From assembly GCA_040218875.1 (NCBI GenBank), contig JAVJQP010000190.1: a DNA stretch of 64,000 bases, one strand, 5' to 3'. The notes under the pieces are model-generated. The model was given only the letters and a program-made list of their open reading frames with translations, did not search any database and was not told where the DNA came from. How positions within the stretch are numbered: position 1 is the stretch's first letter; the number at the start of each line of letters is the position of its first letter. Positions 54,173 to 62,506 of this stretch are shown here, piece after piece. Position numbers and translations under genes: made by a program. Source of the DNA: Coleofasciculus sp937127375. GTDB lineage: Bacteria; Cyanobacteriota; Cyanobacteriia; Cyanobacteriales; Coleofasciculaceae.

Positions 54173-55165
54173 ATGGACGCTTCTGTATTAATCGTGGGAA
54201 ATCCGCAATTCCTTAAGACGTTCCTTGACCAGATTCGCACGATCACGTCTGGCAAGGTGGAGGAGTCTGCCAATCCAGAAGAGGCTCTGAGTAAGGTTCA
54301 AGCTAAACAATACGCCATTTTAATTGTGCAGGCAACCCAAAACGGGAGTTTGGAACTGTGTAAGCAGGTTAAAGAACAACTACAGTTAAGCTGGACCTAT
54401 TGCATTTTAATTAATGACCCGTCTTATTCCTTAAGTGAAGGCAAAGCCGCTGATCCGCGTCGGGAACAAATTATTTGTGCTGAAGCCCTAGAAGGCGGTG
54501 CAGATGCTTACCTACCCTTGACTTGCACCCCAACAGGAGATCCAGGAAGTACATTGGCAGAATATCGGCTCCTGAAAGCCCATATCCTAGCCGGATGGCG
54601 CAGTGTACAGTTCTACCAAAAACTGCTGCAAACCAATGATGTTCTCTCCACCCTGGCTCTGGCTGATCCCTTAACCGAACTGAATAATCGTCGGGCAATG
54701 GAATGGGAGATACCCCGGCAAATTCAAAATGCCCGCACCTACATCACGGATCTGAGTGTGATTATGATGGATGTGGATCATTTTAAATCCGTGAATGATA
54801 CCTATGGACATCAGGTTGGCGATCGCGTTTTGCAGTTGCTCTCAACCCGACTCCAGCATAATCTGCGCCTACAGGATACGTTGTTTCGGTATGGCGGCGA
54901 AGAGTTTTTAGTGGTTCTTAATCAAACCAATGGCGAGGAAGCTAAAATCGTTGCCAAACGCCTGCGATATCAGATCAACGAGCAACCGTTTAATGTAGAT
55001 GGTACGATCGCGATCGAGATTACGATTAGCGTTGGTATCGCTTCTCTCAAGGCTTCAGATGACCACAAAGGCGAAAGCCTAGTCAAACGGGCGGATCATA
55101 ATCTTTTGCGTGCTAAAGCCAAAGGAACGAACCAGGTGATTTACAGTGATGACACACTTTATTAA
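54173..55165 (+). CDS. diguanylate cyclase with degenerate receiver
   Basis: 330 residues. The GGDEF domain (about 165-325) has the active motif RYGGEEFLVVL and substrate-binding DVDHFKSVNDTYGHQVGD, so it should make cyclic di-GMP. The N-terminal ~130 residues have a receiver-like order (SVLIVGNPQFL, EEALSKVQAKQYAILIVQA, GADAYLPL), but the acceptor Asp position is Gln (ILIVQA) and the Lys is missing, so it probably is not phosphorylated. It starts 65 bases after the tnpB stop. Confidence 0.88.
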   Translation: MDASVLIVGNPQFLKTFLDQIRTITSGKVEESANPEEALSKVQAKQYAILIVQATQNGSLELCKQVKEQLQLSWTYCILINDPSYSLSEGKAADPRREQIICAEALEGGADAYLPLTCTPTGDPGSTLAEYRLLKAHILAGWRSVQFYQKLLQTNDVLSTLALADPLTELNNRRAMEWEIPRQIQNARTYITDLSVIMMDVDHFKSVNDTYGHQVGDRVLQLLSTRLQHNLRLQDTLFRYGGEEFLVVLNQTNGEEAKIVAKRLRYQINEQPFNVDGTIAIEITISVGIASLKASDDHKGESLVKRADHNLLRAKAKGTNQVIYSDDTLY

Positions 55166-55185
55166 TCATGTAGAGACGTAGCATG

Positions 55186-55878
55186 CTACGTCTCTACACT
55201 GTGGTAATGATTTTGAATCAAACGGTAGCAGTCGCCTACGGATGTCCGTTCTGCCATCGCTTTGATCAGGGCTTCATAAGCCTGCCAATTGTCCTGTAAC
55301 ATTGTTTGGGCTTGCAGCATCGCCCAGCGCTGTTTGGTGGTAAATTCGCCAGCAGGACGTTCAAATAATCTCAAAGCCTCTTTTAATTTTTGGCAATCGT
55401 CGATTCCTCCCTCCGCTTCACCGTAAACCAGGGTTTCCGCCGCAATTCCCGCCATCCAAACGGTACAGAATCGATCCAGAGTCAATCGCATTTCGCCAAT
55501 GGCAAGTGGATTCGGTGAAAGTTGCTGAGTATCAAATTGCACGCCCCCTAAACCGGGTTGTCCCTGCTTCAGGGCTTCCCAAGCTGTCAGCGTATAACCC
55601 GCGATCGGAATCCCCAACAGGTAAGCCACCAGGAAATGACCCGCTTCATGGTGCAGAATGCGATCGCGATAGTCGCTGCGCCTCTGGGCTAACCAATCTA
55701 ATAGTACCGTTGTGCCTTTACCTTGAAAGCTGAGACTGTCTACCGTAGCCAATCCTAAAATTCCAAATGTTGCCAAGGCGGGAATCGCTGGTGGAATATT
55801 AAAAATTGGAGTCAGTAGGGCGGAAAGGGTCATGCCAAAGATACCAATGGCAATTACATTGAGAGTAGTTTGCTGCAT
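55186..55878 (-). CDS. membrane metalloprotease-like protein (M41-type domain)
   Basis: 230 residues. Two N-terminal membrane segments (VIAIGIFGMTLSALLTPIF, AIPALATFGILGLATVDSL), then HHEAGHFLVAYLLGIPIAGYTLTAWEA with the zinc motif HEAGH, and a distal acidic stretch (AGIAAETLVYGEAEGGIDD) like the third ligand region of FtsH. It is the protease part of an FtsH-like protein without the AAA ATPase. Such stand-alone proteins exist in cyanobacteria and plastids; substrates are unknown. Convergent with the cyclase gene. Confidence 0.85.
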   Translation of the reverse strand: MQQTTLNVIAIGIFGMTLSALLTPIFNIPPAIPALATFGILGLATVDSLSFQGKGTTVLLDWLAQRRSDYRDRILHHEAGHFLVAYLLGIPIAGYTLTAWEALKQGQPGLGGVQFDTQQLSPNPLAIGEMRLTLDRFCTVWMAGIAAETLVYGEAEGGIDDCQKLKEALRLFERPAGEFTTKQRWAMLQAQTMLQDNWQAYEALIKAMAERTSVGDCYRLIQNHYHSVET

Positions 55879-56312
55879 AATTTGATATAAAAGAGCGTTT
55901 TGTCACTTTTTGCCTCACAATCTTGCGACACAACACCCTAAACAAACCTTTTAGGTAGTATAGCAGCTACCTAAAAGGTTAAGCTGTTCGGCAACTGAAG
56001 TTCCCCCCATCCCGATTGGTGATAGAAGTCGAAACCCCGACTATGTAAGCATTTGAGCCAATTAATTCTCTCAATTCTTCTGTAAGCTCTACTCGAAGAG
56101 TGATCGATTAAAACATCTTTCTGTGTCAATATGTGTCATTTAAGCGTGAGTCTCTGGCAGAATGTGATTGAATCTGTGTCCTCTGTGTTATCACAAAGAG
56201 TCTAGATCAACACCTAGCGATCGCATAGGCTTCAGTACAATTCAATTAAGACCTCAACTCAAGTTGGGGCTAAAAGCTTAAACCCGTTAAAACGGGTTGA
56301 ACGGTTAAGTGT

Positions 56313-56374
56313 GTAGGGGCGGGTTTAGGGACAAACACGAATTGTTTTACCCAACTTGGTTGCAAAACCCGCCC
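56313..56374. repeat. ~60-bp GC-ended palindromic repeat, copy 6
   Basis: GTAGGGGCGGGTTTAGGG...TGCAAAACCCGCCC. Nearby a hairpin AACCCGTTTTAACGGGTT-like text (56281-56298) occurs, and AAGCTGTTCGGCAACTGAA at 55980 resembles one end of the MITE-like elements. No gene is visible in 55879-56499. Confidence 0.7.
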
Positions 56375-56499
56375 TGAGTGTTCAGTTATAGCAGTAGACA
56401 CATCGATTAGGTCGGCATCTTAATAAATGATGTGTCGTAACCGTCTTGGCGGTTGCTATAATTCCTCTATCTCTTCACTAGGACGAATAACGAATTTTG

Positions 56500-58689
56500 T
56501 CAATGACTCACAACTGACTCAGCCATTAACTCTATTGAGGAATGAACTAAGTTTAACAACGCACCCGTTTGTTCTGTCCCATTGACAGCTAAATCACTAT
56601 GGCACAAATACACTCGCTCACCCACTCGCCCTAACAAATCCTGTAAAATTCGCTGTAGGCGTTCCTCATCTGCTTGGATTTTATCGGCTTCTGTCCAAGG
56701 CTGTCCAAACCAATCCTTGAGAAATAAGGGGGCTGCAAATAACGTCGCTGCACCTCCCTGACTCCAAAGATGAGATCCCGCATCTAACCAAAAATGCCAA
56801 CGATGATAGCCACGGGCGGCTCGATATTGGAAAATGGTGGCTAGGGTAACGGCTGAATTAGCCGTAGCCGGGAGACGACGAAGGGGAAAGGAATTGGCGG
56901 TGACGGTTCCCCGACGCAATAACTGAATAAATTGGGAAATCGTCGCCTGCGGTGGTGTTCCCCCTCTGGCTATTTCCTCATCAGTCGTATTGGCGGGGAG
57001 TTTCCGCAATCGTCCATCCACTTCCCAATAATGTTGGGCGGTTTCCATGAGTTCCCGCAAGGCGGCAATTTGGTCGTAAGGTAGATTAGAGCCATTCCAT
57101 AGGAATTTCTGGATAGCGCGATCGAGAATCACCACACAGGACGGAATTAGGCGCTGTTGCTGCTGTTCTCGTTGCACCTCTAACCATTGCTGAATCTGGG
57201 TGTAAGCGGTTGTCGCTCGATGTCCTAAACGATCCCAACGGGCAAAGGCTTCAACAGGTAATAAGTGAGGGGAGTCAGGATCAGGAGAATAACAGTAATC
57301 GGCGAGTAAACCCGCCCGTACTGGGTCAATATTGGGACTGGGGAGGGGAGAGTCTGCTTCAGGGGTAGCAATGGGTTCGGGTGTACGACTAAGAACCACG
57401 AGCATTTCGGCGATCGCCTCTCGATCTACTAATCGCCCTAACCCTGGATATATAAGGGTTAGCAGGGTTAATAAGGCTCGAATTAAAGGGGAACTAATCA
57501 GGGGGCGCTGTTCGTTCAACGGTTGGATGGGAATCCCCTGTTTGGTGAGAATATCGGTCAAAGTATACCGGGCGATCGCATCTAATCCGGGTGCAATGAT
57601 GGCAATATCCCCCGGTTCCACTTGTCCCGACTTCACGGCGTCTACAATTACCTCGGCGGTGCGGCGCAACAACTGAGCGCGGGATGTGGTTTGTAGCGAT
57701 CGCAAAAACTCCGGCAAGTCTGACAATATCATGGGGTCATTGAGCAGGTCTACCGCCATTGGGGATAACGTATCGGCTAAGGAATCATTCGGCTGTGACG
57801 GTAAGGATTCCACTTGACACCGAGAGGCTAATCCTGACAAATAATCTGGATCAGCGTTTAAGCCTAAGCGCACTTGACCCTGGGGATTATAGGTAAACGC
57901 CCCCACGATACCCTGATCTAAGAGTAAATCAAACAAATCCCGTGCGATCGCGGGATACTCATCTACATCATCTGCCAGTATCGCCCGATAACGCTGGGTT
58001 AAATACTGCTGATACGTCGCATCAGGTAACATTTCCCGCCAATAGAGTTCACCCACCAGACTGTAGGTTAACAGTCCCTTATCCAGACACCACCCCCGCC
58101 AATCCCACAGCAGTTTACCGATTAATTCCCATTGATCTGGGGTGGCTTCGAGTTCCACCACTCCCTGTTCTAGCATCCTGGGAATTTCTTCAATCGGCGT
58201 CCCACTCAGGGCGGCTAACTGTAACAAATCTAACAGACGCCGCACCCGAACTGACTCATTATTTCCCGGTATCGGAATTAATCCGGATTCGAGTTGGGGA
58301 CGCCACAACTGCATGGCTAAATCCTGTTCGGTTTCCGGGCGCAGGCGCAGGGGAAATTGCGCTCTCAGATTTAACCGTTGGATTAAAAGGGGCCAAAATA
58401 GAATTACTTCGTCTTGAAAGAAGCCCAAGGGCGTCTGACAACGTACTGGATAACGCCCCTGTAACGTCGTGGTGAGGCGATCCGTCAACTCCCGACGATT
58501 ATCAGCATTGGCTGCCAAAATTAACAGGGCTGGCGTCTGATAGCGATCGCGCCGCTTTTTGTGGACAATGGGAGAAGATAACGGACGCGATCGACCCCAT
58601 CCCGCTTCTACCCATTGGCGAAACAGAGTCACCAGCCGACTTGTTTTGCCCGTGCGAGTACCACCACTAATCCAAATCGAATTCGTCAT
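56500..58689 (-). CDS. superfamily I helicase-like / RecB-AddB-like ATPase
   Basis: 729 residues. Walker A is GGTRTGKTSRLVTLF (residues 9-23); later blocks TPALLILAANADNRRELTDRL and RAILADDVDEYPAIARDLFDLLL (DDVDE as motif II) and PGDIAIIAPGLDAIARYTLTDIL, LTKQGIPIQPLNEQRPLI follow the order of UvrD/AddB-type helicases. No C-terminal nuclease or Cys cluster is seen. Cyanobacteria commonly encode this as a 'recombinase family protein'. Likely DNA repair; substrate unknown. Upstream are heptamer repeats (58682-58724) before pcxA. Confidence 0.7.
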   Translation of the reverse strand: MTNSIWISGGTRTGKTSRLVTLFRQWVEAGWGRSRPLSSPIVHKKRRDRYQTPALLILAANADNRRELTDRLTTTLQGRYPVRCQTPLGFFQDEVILFWPLLIQRLNLRAQFPLRLRPETEQDLAMQLWRPQLESGLIPIPGNNESVRVRRLLDLLQLAALSGTPIEEIPRMLEQGVVELEATPDQWELIGKLLWDWRGWCLDKGLLTYSLVGELYWREMLPDATYQQYLTQRYRAILADDVDEYPAIARDLFDLLLDQGIVGAFTYNPQGQVRLGLNADPDYLSGLASRCQVESLPSQPNDSLADTLSPMAVDLLNDPMILSDLPEFLRSLQTTSRAQLLRRTAEVIVDAVKSGQVEPGDIAIIAPGLDAIARYTLTDILTKQGIPIQPLNEQRPLISSPLIRALLTLLTLIYPGLGRLVDREAIAEMLVVLSRTPEPIATPEADSPLPSPNIDPVRAGLLADYCYSPDPDSPHLLPVEAFARWDRLGHRATTAYTQIQQWLEVQREQQQQRLIPSCVVILDRAIQKFLWNGSNLPYDQIAALRELMETAQHYWEVDGRLRKLPANTTDEEIARGGTPPQATISQFIQLLRRGTVTANSFPLRRLPATANSAVTLATIFQYRAARGYHRWHFWLDAGSHLWSQGGAATLFAAPLFLKDWFGQPWTEADKIQADEERLQRILQDLLGRVGERVYLCHSDLAVNGTEQTGALLNLVHSSIELMAESVVSH

Positions 58690-58897
58690 TGGTCATTGGT
58701 CATTTGTCATTTGTCATTCGTCATACTCGCGCTCAACGATCAAGCAAGCTACGTTTATGTAAGGGTTTGAGGGTTATTGACAAAACTGACTTGGGCTTAG
58801 TCTGTTAATATACCACGTAAAGTAGACTATATTAATTCTGGCGATTGAGAGCCAGGAACGCTCCGGACTATTTTTTATTCAGATATTAGCCGTTTCG

Positions 58898-60247
58898 ATG
58901 AAGCTACCCTCTATTTTACGTCTGGCTAACCAATGGTTCGCGGATACCCCCGAAAGAGCCTTAGATCAAGCTTACAAAGCTGCGTTAACGATTAAATCCA
59001 TTGAAGATGAGCATTTCAATGGGCAGAAAATTTCGGCTCGCTCCAGTCAACATAGTGATAGTGTTATTTCCTATTTCGAGGCTGACTTAAAGAAATATTT
59101 AAATACGATTCGAGTTCGCTTACGGGAATTTAGAACCAGTCGGTCAGTTTTCCGGATTTCTGAGCCAAAAACAACGAATGGCTTGCTCGGTTCCAGAGAT
59201 AATTTAGCCCGCTATGATCCCATCGAATTAACCGATAAGCAAGGGATTATCATCGAAAAACTCAACTTTATTGACGAACTATTAAAACGATATTCAGAAC
59301 CTGAGCCATCCTCCGTTTCCTTGATCCCGCTATCTGCCAATCAAGTGGCTCAAGCCAACGGTAATCCCAGAACGACAGCCAATGCCAAAACTTTATCCCA
59401 GTTGCAGCAGGCTAGCGTGAATCCCCAAAATGATGCCTTAGAAACTGTATCGGATAAAACCGGGGTTGTGCCTCGGTCAATTCTGCGAACCGTCAACCGC
59501 CTACAGCGAGAACTTGATCCCAAAGCTGAAGAGGAAGTTGTCAAAAAGTTTCGCACGTCTCGAGACAAAACCTTAATTTCGATCAAGTTTATTTTAACCC
59601 TGATCATTGTTCCCATTTTAGCTCATCAGGTGGCTAAAACCTTTGTGGTTGGACCCATTGTTGACTCGTTTCGCTCAGAAAATGAGCCGGGTATTTTTTT
59701 AAACATCGATATGAAGGAAGAAGCCTTCACCGAACTCCAGCGGTTTGAAGAGGAACTACATTTTAAAAGCTTATTGGGAATGGCACCAAAGTTATCCTCG
59801 GAAGAAATGGAAGAACGGCTGAGAACAAAAGCCACTGAGCTAGCTGAGGACTATCAGTATCGCAGTTCTGATGCGATTAAGAATATTTTTTCCGACTTAA
59901 TTTCTCTCGCTTTTTTTGCGGGAGTGATTGTTACTAGCAAAGCGGATTTTGTGGTATTAAAGTCGTTTATTGATGATATTGTCTACGGACTCAGTGATAG
60001 TGCCAAAGCCTTTATCATTATTTTGTTTACCGACATGTTTGTCGGATTCCACTCTCCCCACGGTTGGGAAGTGATTCTAGCCGGAATTTCCCGGCATTTC
60101 GGTATTCCCGAAAATCATGATTTTATCTTTTTGTTTATTGCCACATTTCCAGTTATTCTTGATTCGGTGATTAAATATTGGATTTTCCGCTATCTGAACC
60201 GAATTTCACCATCAGCGGTAGCAACTTATCGCAATATGAATGAATGA
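58898..60247 (+). CDS. pcxA: proton extrusion protein PcxA (CemA/CotA)
   Basis: Inner membrane protein of 449 residues. The soluble N-terminal part (LANQWFADTPERALDQAYKAAL, YFEADLKKYLNTIRVRLREF) and four membrane segments in the last ~210 residues (ISIKFILTLIIVPILAHQ, IFSDLISLAFFAGVIVTS, AFIIILFTDMFVGFHSPHGW, FIFLFIATFPVILDSVIKYWIF) are characteristic. In cyanobacteria PcxA is needed for light-induced proton extrusion and inorganic carbon uptake; CemA is its plastid counterpart. Length and start fit the family. Monocistronic. Confidence 0.95.
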   Translation: MKLPSILRLANQWFADTPERALDQAYKAALTIKSIEDEHFNGQKISARSSQHSDSVISYFEADLKKYLNTIRVRLREFRTSRSVFRISEPKTTNGLLGSRDNLARYDPIELTDKQGIIIEKLNFIDELLKRYSEPEPSSVSLIPLSANQVAQANGNPRTTANAKTLSQLQQASVNPQNDALETVSDKTGVVPRSILRTVNRLQRELDPKAEEEVVKKFRTSRDKTLISIKFILTLIIVPILAHQVAKTFVVGPIVDSFRSENEPGIFLNIDMKEEAFTELQRFEEELHFKSLLGMAPKLSSEEMEERLRTKATELAEDYQYRSSDAIKNIFSDLISLAFFAGVIVTSKADFVVLKSFIDDIVYGLSDSAKAFIIILFTDMFVGFHSPHGWEVILAGISRHFGIPENHDFIFLFIATFPVILDSVIKYWIFRYLNRISPSAVATYRNMNE

Positions 60248-60316
60248 TTTGGTCATTGGTTATTGGTCATTCGTCCTCCTTTCTTGTACTAGCTCAAATA
60301 AAATAGCCCTAAATAG

Positions 60317-61006
60317 CTAGCGGCTCAATGATTCAAGTTTTGATAGCCATGCGTTGAAGTGAGAACAGCGATTCCGAATGCTTTGTAGTCCAATAAGTTC
60401 AGCTACCTGAGATCCCTCAGTAACCTTGGCTTTTTTGTAAGCAGGAAACTGATCAATAATGCGTTTACTAGGAGCTGTATCTTGTCCATCATTAATCAGC
60501 TCAGGGTTTTCATATTGATCCGCGATCGCCTTGAGCTCTGCAATCTTATTTTTGTTTCTATGACCTTCGTAAAAGTACTCAAACAAACTTGGATCAGTGA
60601 AAAGATATGCCTCATATTCGTGTAATTGGATGTACGGGATGAATCGACTATCATCAATATCTTGAGCGAAGCTATTCTCTAGAAATTGAACCCTCTCCAG
60701 GGGATTTTGGCGCAGCTTTTCGGCTTCAGTCAATCCGGGAAATTCAGGAGAGATGGCATACAAATCAATCATCGTCGTAAAGAACAGATTGTCGCTTTTC
60801 TCCTGCTTGAGAAAACGCTGGATGTCATCCTTCATCGGTTGATACTGCCTACCACCACCGCGATGTACTTTACCCTTTTTCCGAGCGTGGGCAATAAGCA
60901 CAATTTTGTCCAGAAAAACACCATAGTTAGCCAGGTGTTGTTTGAGGATGTTATCGGCAAATGTCTGCTCAGTTTGCCCCTCAGCAAATAAGTAGAGACG
61001 TACCAT
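60317..61006 (-). CDS. DUF4276 (Toprim-like) protein, partner of AAA ATPase
   Basis: 229 residues from the ATG at 61006, whose first base overlaps the stop of the AAA gene (TAATG). The beginning, VRLYLFAEGQTEQTFADNIL, with Glu in AEGQTE, and later MIDLYAISPEFPG and QLHEYEAYLFTDP, give the acidic residues of a Toprim-like nuclease core; DUF4276 is the family name I recall. It forms with the AAA protein a pair like a split OLD/PARIS-type system, where the ATPase senses a phage or DNA trigger. That function is inferred. Confidence 0.8.
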   Translation of the reverse strand: MVRLYLFAEGQTEQTFADNILKQHLANYGVFLDKIVLIAHARKKGKVHRGGGRQYQPMKDDIQRFLKQEKSDNLFFTTMIDLYAISPEFPGLTEAEKLRQNPLERVQFLENSFAQDIDDSRFIPYIQLHEYEAYLFTDPSLFEYFYEGHRNKNKIAELKAIADQYENPELINDGQDTAPSKRIIDQFPAYKKAKVTEGSQVAELIGLQSIRNRCSHFNAWLSKLESLSR

Positions 61007-62103
61007 TAATGGGGTCCTCCACCAATGACATTTTTCTCCCAAACTTCTCCTAAACTATATTCATCAAGCCAATCTGCTAATGCTGTGGCATCTAACCGTT
61101 TAAAGTATGACTCTTTACCCTGTCGATCTACCGCAATGACATCTTCAGGATCAAAGTTATCCAAAAAAGAACTAGATTGGGTGCTGATGATAATTTGTGT
61201 GTTATACGAAGCCTTGCCAAACATCGCCGCTACAACATTGAGAGCATAGGGATGAAGACCGAGTTCCGGTTCATCAACAATAATCAGTTCCGGTAATTCA
61301 TCTTCTGGTTGTAAGAGCAATGTGGTAAGGCATATTGCTCGCAACGTCCCATCAGAAAACTGATGGGGTCCAAATACCTGATCTGATTCCTTTTCTTTCC
61401 AGTTTAAAATGACGCGATTAGAGGCATCTGGTTCAAGCACAAAATCATCAAAAAATGGGGCAATTAAACGGATGGTTTTGACAATACGCTGATAAGCCGA
61501 ACCACCATTTTCTTGGCGGAATCTGAGGAGTAATGCGGCTAAATTTCTGGCATCCGGCATCAGCCATCGGTTATCGCCAACATAACAGGATTGACGAACC
61601 CCCGCCGTAGACGATGTATCGTGAAAGTGATACACACGGCAGCGGTTGAGCAAGAATCTGAGTGTTTTGGCTGTCTGCGTACCTTCGTCTGCTGCTTCGC
61701 TGATTTTTGTTTCCTGATGTCCTGCACCTAATGAGTCGGTTCTTGGAGATGAGTAACCCGTTTGCAAGAAGTTCAAGGTTTCTTCAGCAAAAAAAAACGT
61801 ATCCCCTGCGGCATGGAATAAACGCAGGGTATAGGTATCCATTCCATTCTCAACCTCAAACTCTAGTTGCGCCTCTATTTGCGGTGTGATCTTGGGTCCA
61901 AAGTGCAACAGAGATTGAGCGCGTCCCGACATAGCAATGTACTGTTGCAGTCGTCCAGCCATCATCTCATTCAGCAGCTTAAAAAACGAAACGAGGTTAC
62001 TCTTACCTGCTCCGTTGGCTCCAATCAAGACATTTAAGGGGCGCAACTCCAGATCCATCTTTTTAATAGACTTGAAGCCGTTGAGAATGATTCGTTGCAG
62101 CAT
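61006..62103 (-). CDS. AAA ATPase (AAA_21, OLD/SMC-like)
   Basis: 365 residues. Begins LQRIILNGFKSIKKMDLELRPLNVLIGANGAGKSNLVSFF with Walker A GANGAGKSN (residues about 29-37), then a signature-like HQFSDGTLRAICLTTLLLQ, Walker B LIIVDEPELGLHPYALN and the His-switch-like IISTQSSSFLDN. This is the recombination-protein F/OLD form of ABC ATPase. It starts 3 bases after the previous gene's stop and overlaps the DUF4276 gene, so all three form one operon. Probable DNA-conflict or phage-defence role by analogy with OLD, Septu and PARIS ATPases. Confidence 0.85.
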   Translation of the reverse strand: MLQRIILNGFKSIKKMDLELRPLNVLIGANGAGKSNLVSFFKLLNEMMAGRLQQYIAMSGRAQSLLHFGPKITPQIEAQLEFEVENGMDTYTLRLFHAAGDTFFFAEETLNFLQTGYSSPRTDSLGAGHQETKISEAADEGTQTAKTLRFLLNRCRVYHFHDTSSTAGVRQSCYVGDNRWLMPDARNLAALLLRFRQENGGSAYQRIVKTIRLIAPFFDDFVLEPDASNRVILNWKEKESDQVFGPHQFSDGTLRAICLTTLLLQPEDELPELIIVDEPELGLHPYALNVVAAMFGKASYNTQIIISTQSSSFLDNFDPEDVIAVDRQGKESYFKRLDATALADWLDEYSLGEVWEKNVIGGGPH

Positions 62104-62105
62104 GA

Positions 62106-62441
62106 TTATTCTGCTGTTTTCACAGAAGGCGGTATTTGACTAGACACTTCATAAAATGTGGTTGTGGGTGGCTTGACAAATAAATGAGACATCTTCTCCA
62201 AAATCTGTTGGTAAGCCTCATTTTGATTTTCATCCATGTCTTCGATATGATCCCAAAAGATAACGGCAATCCCTTTATCCGTTCCCGGTTCTCGCAGCAT
62301 ATATGCCCCTTGAAATCCGTGAGTGTAGGTCGAGATGGCTTCTTCGTAAAGCTGTTGGGCTTCTTCAAACTTACCGGGCTTAAATTCCCCGATCGCGACA
62401 TACGCATACTTATGTTTGAGGAAATCTAGAAATTCGCTCAT
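62106..62441 (-). CDS. small dimeric-barrel-like conserved protein
   Basis: 111 residues. AYVAIGEFKPGKFEEAQQLYEEAISTYTHGFQGAYMLREPGTDKGIAVIFWDHIEDM looks like the ferredoxin-like alpha+beta barrel of antibiotic-monooxygenase (ABM) or Dabb proteins. It is the first gene of the operon with the AAA and DUF4276 genes (3-base gap), yet such proteins are usually unrelated stress or housekeeping proteins, so the link may be only transcriptional. Confidence 0.7.
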   Translation of the reverse strand: MSEFLDFLKHKYAYVAIGEFKPGKFEEAQQLYEEAISTYTHGFQGAYMLREPGTDKGIAVIFWDHIEDMDENQNEAYQQILEKMSHLFVKPPTTTFYEVSSQIPPSVKTAE

Positions 62442-62506
62442 GCTTACACTCCTTATTGATTAAGTCAACAACCAAGTATAAATGACCAAGGACATAAGAC
62501 CAAGTT

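Noticed and set aside
57332..58475. Plus-strand frames opposite the helicase-like gene
   Set aside because: They shadow a long gene with Walker motifs, and are Arg/Ser-rich as antisense frames of GC-rich genes often are.
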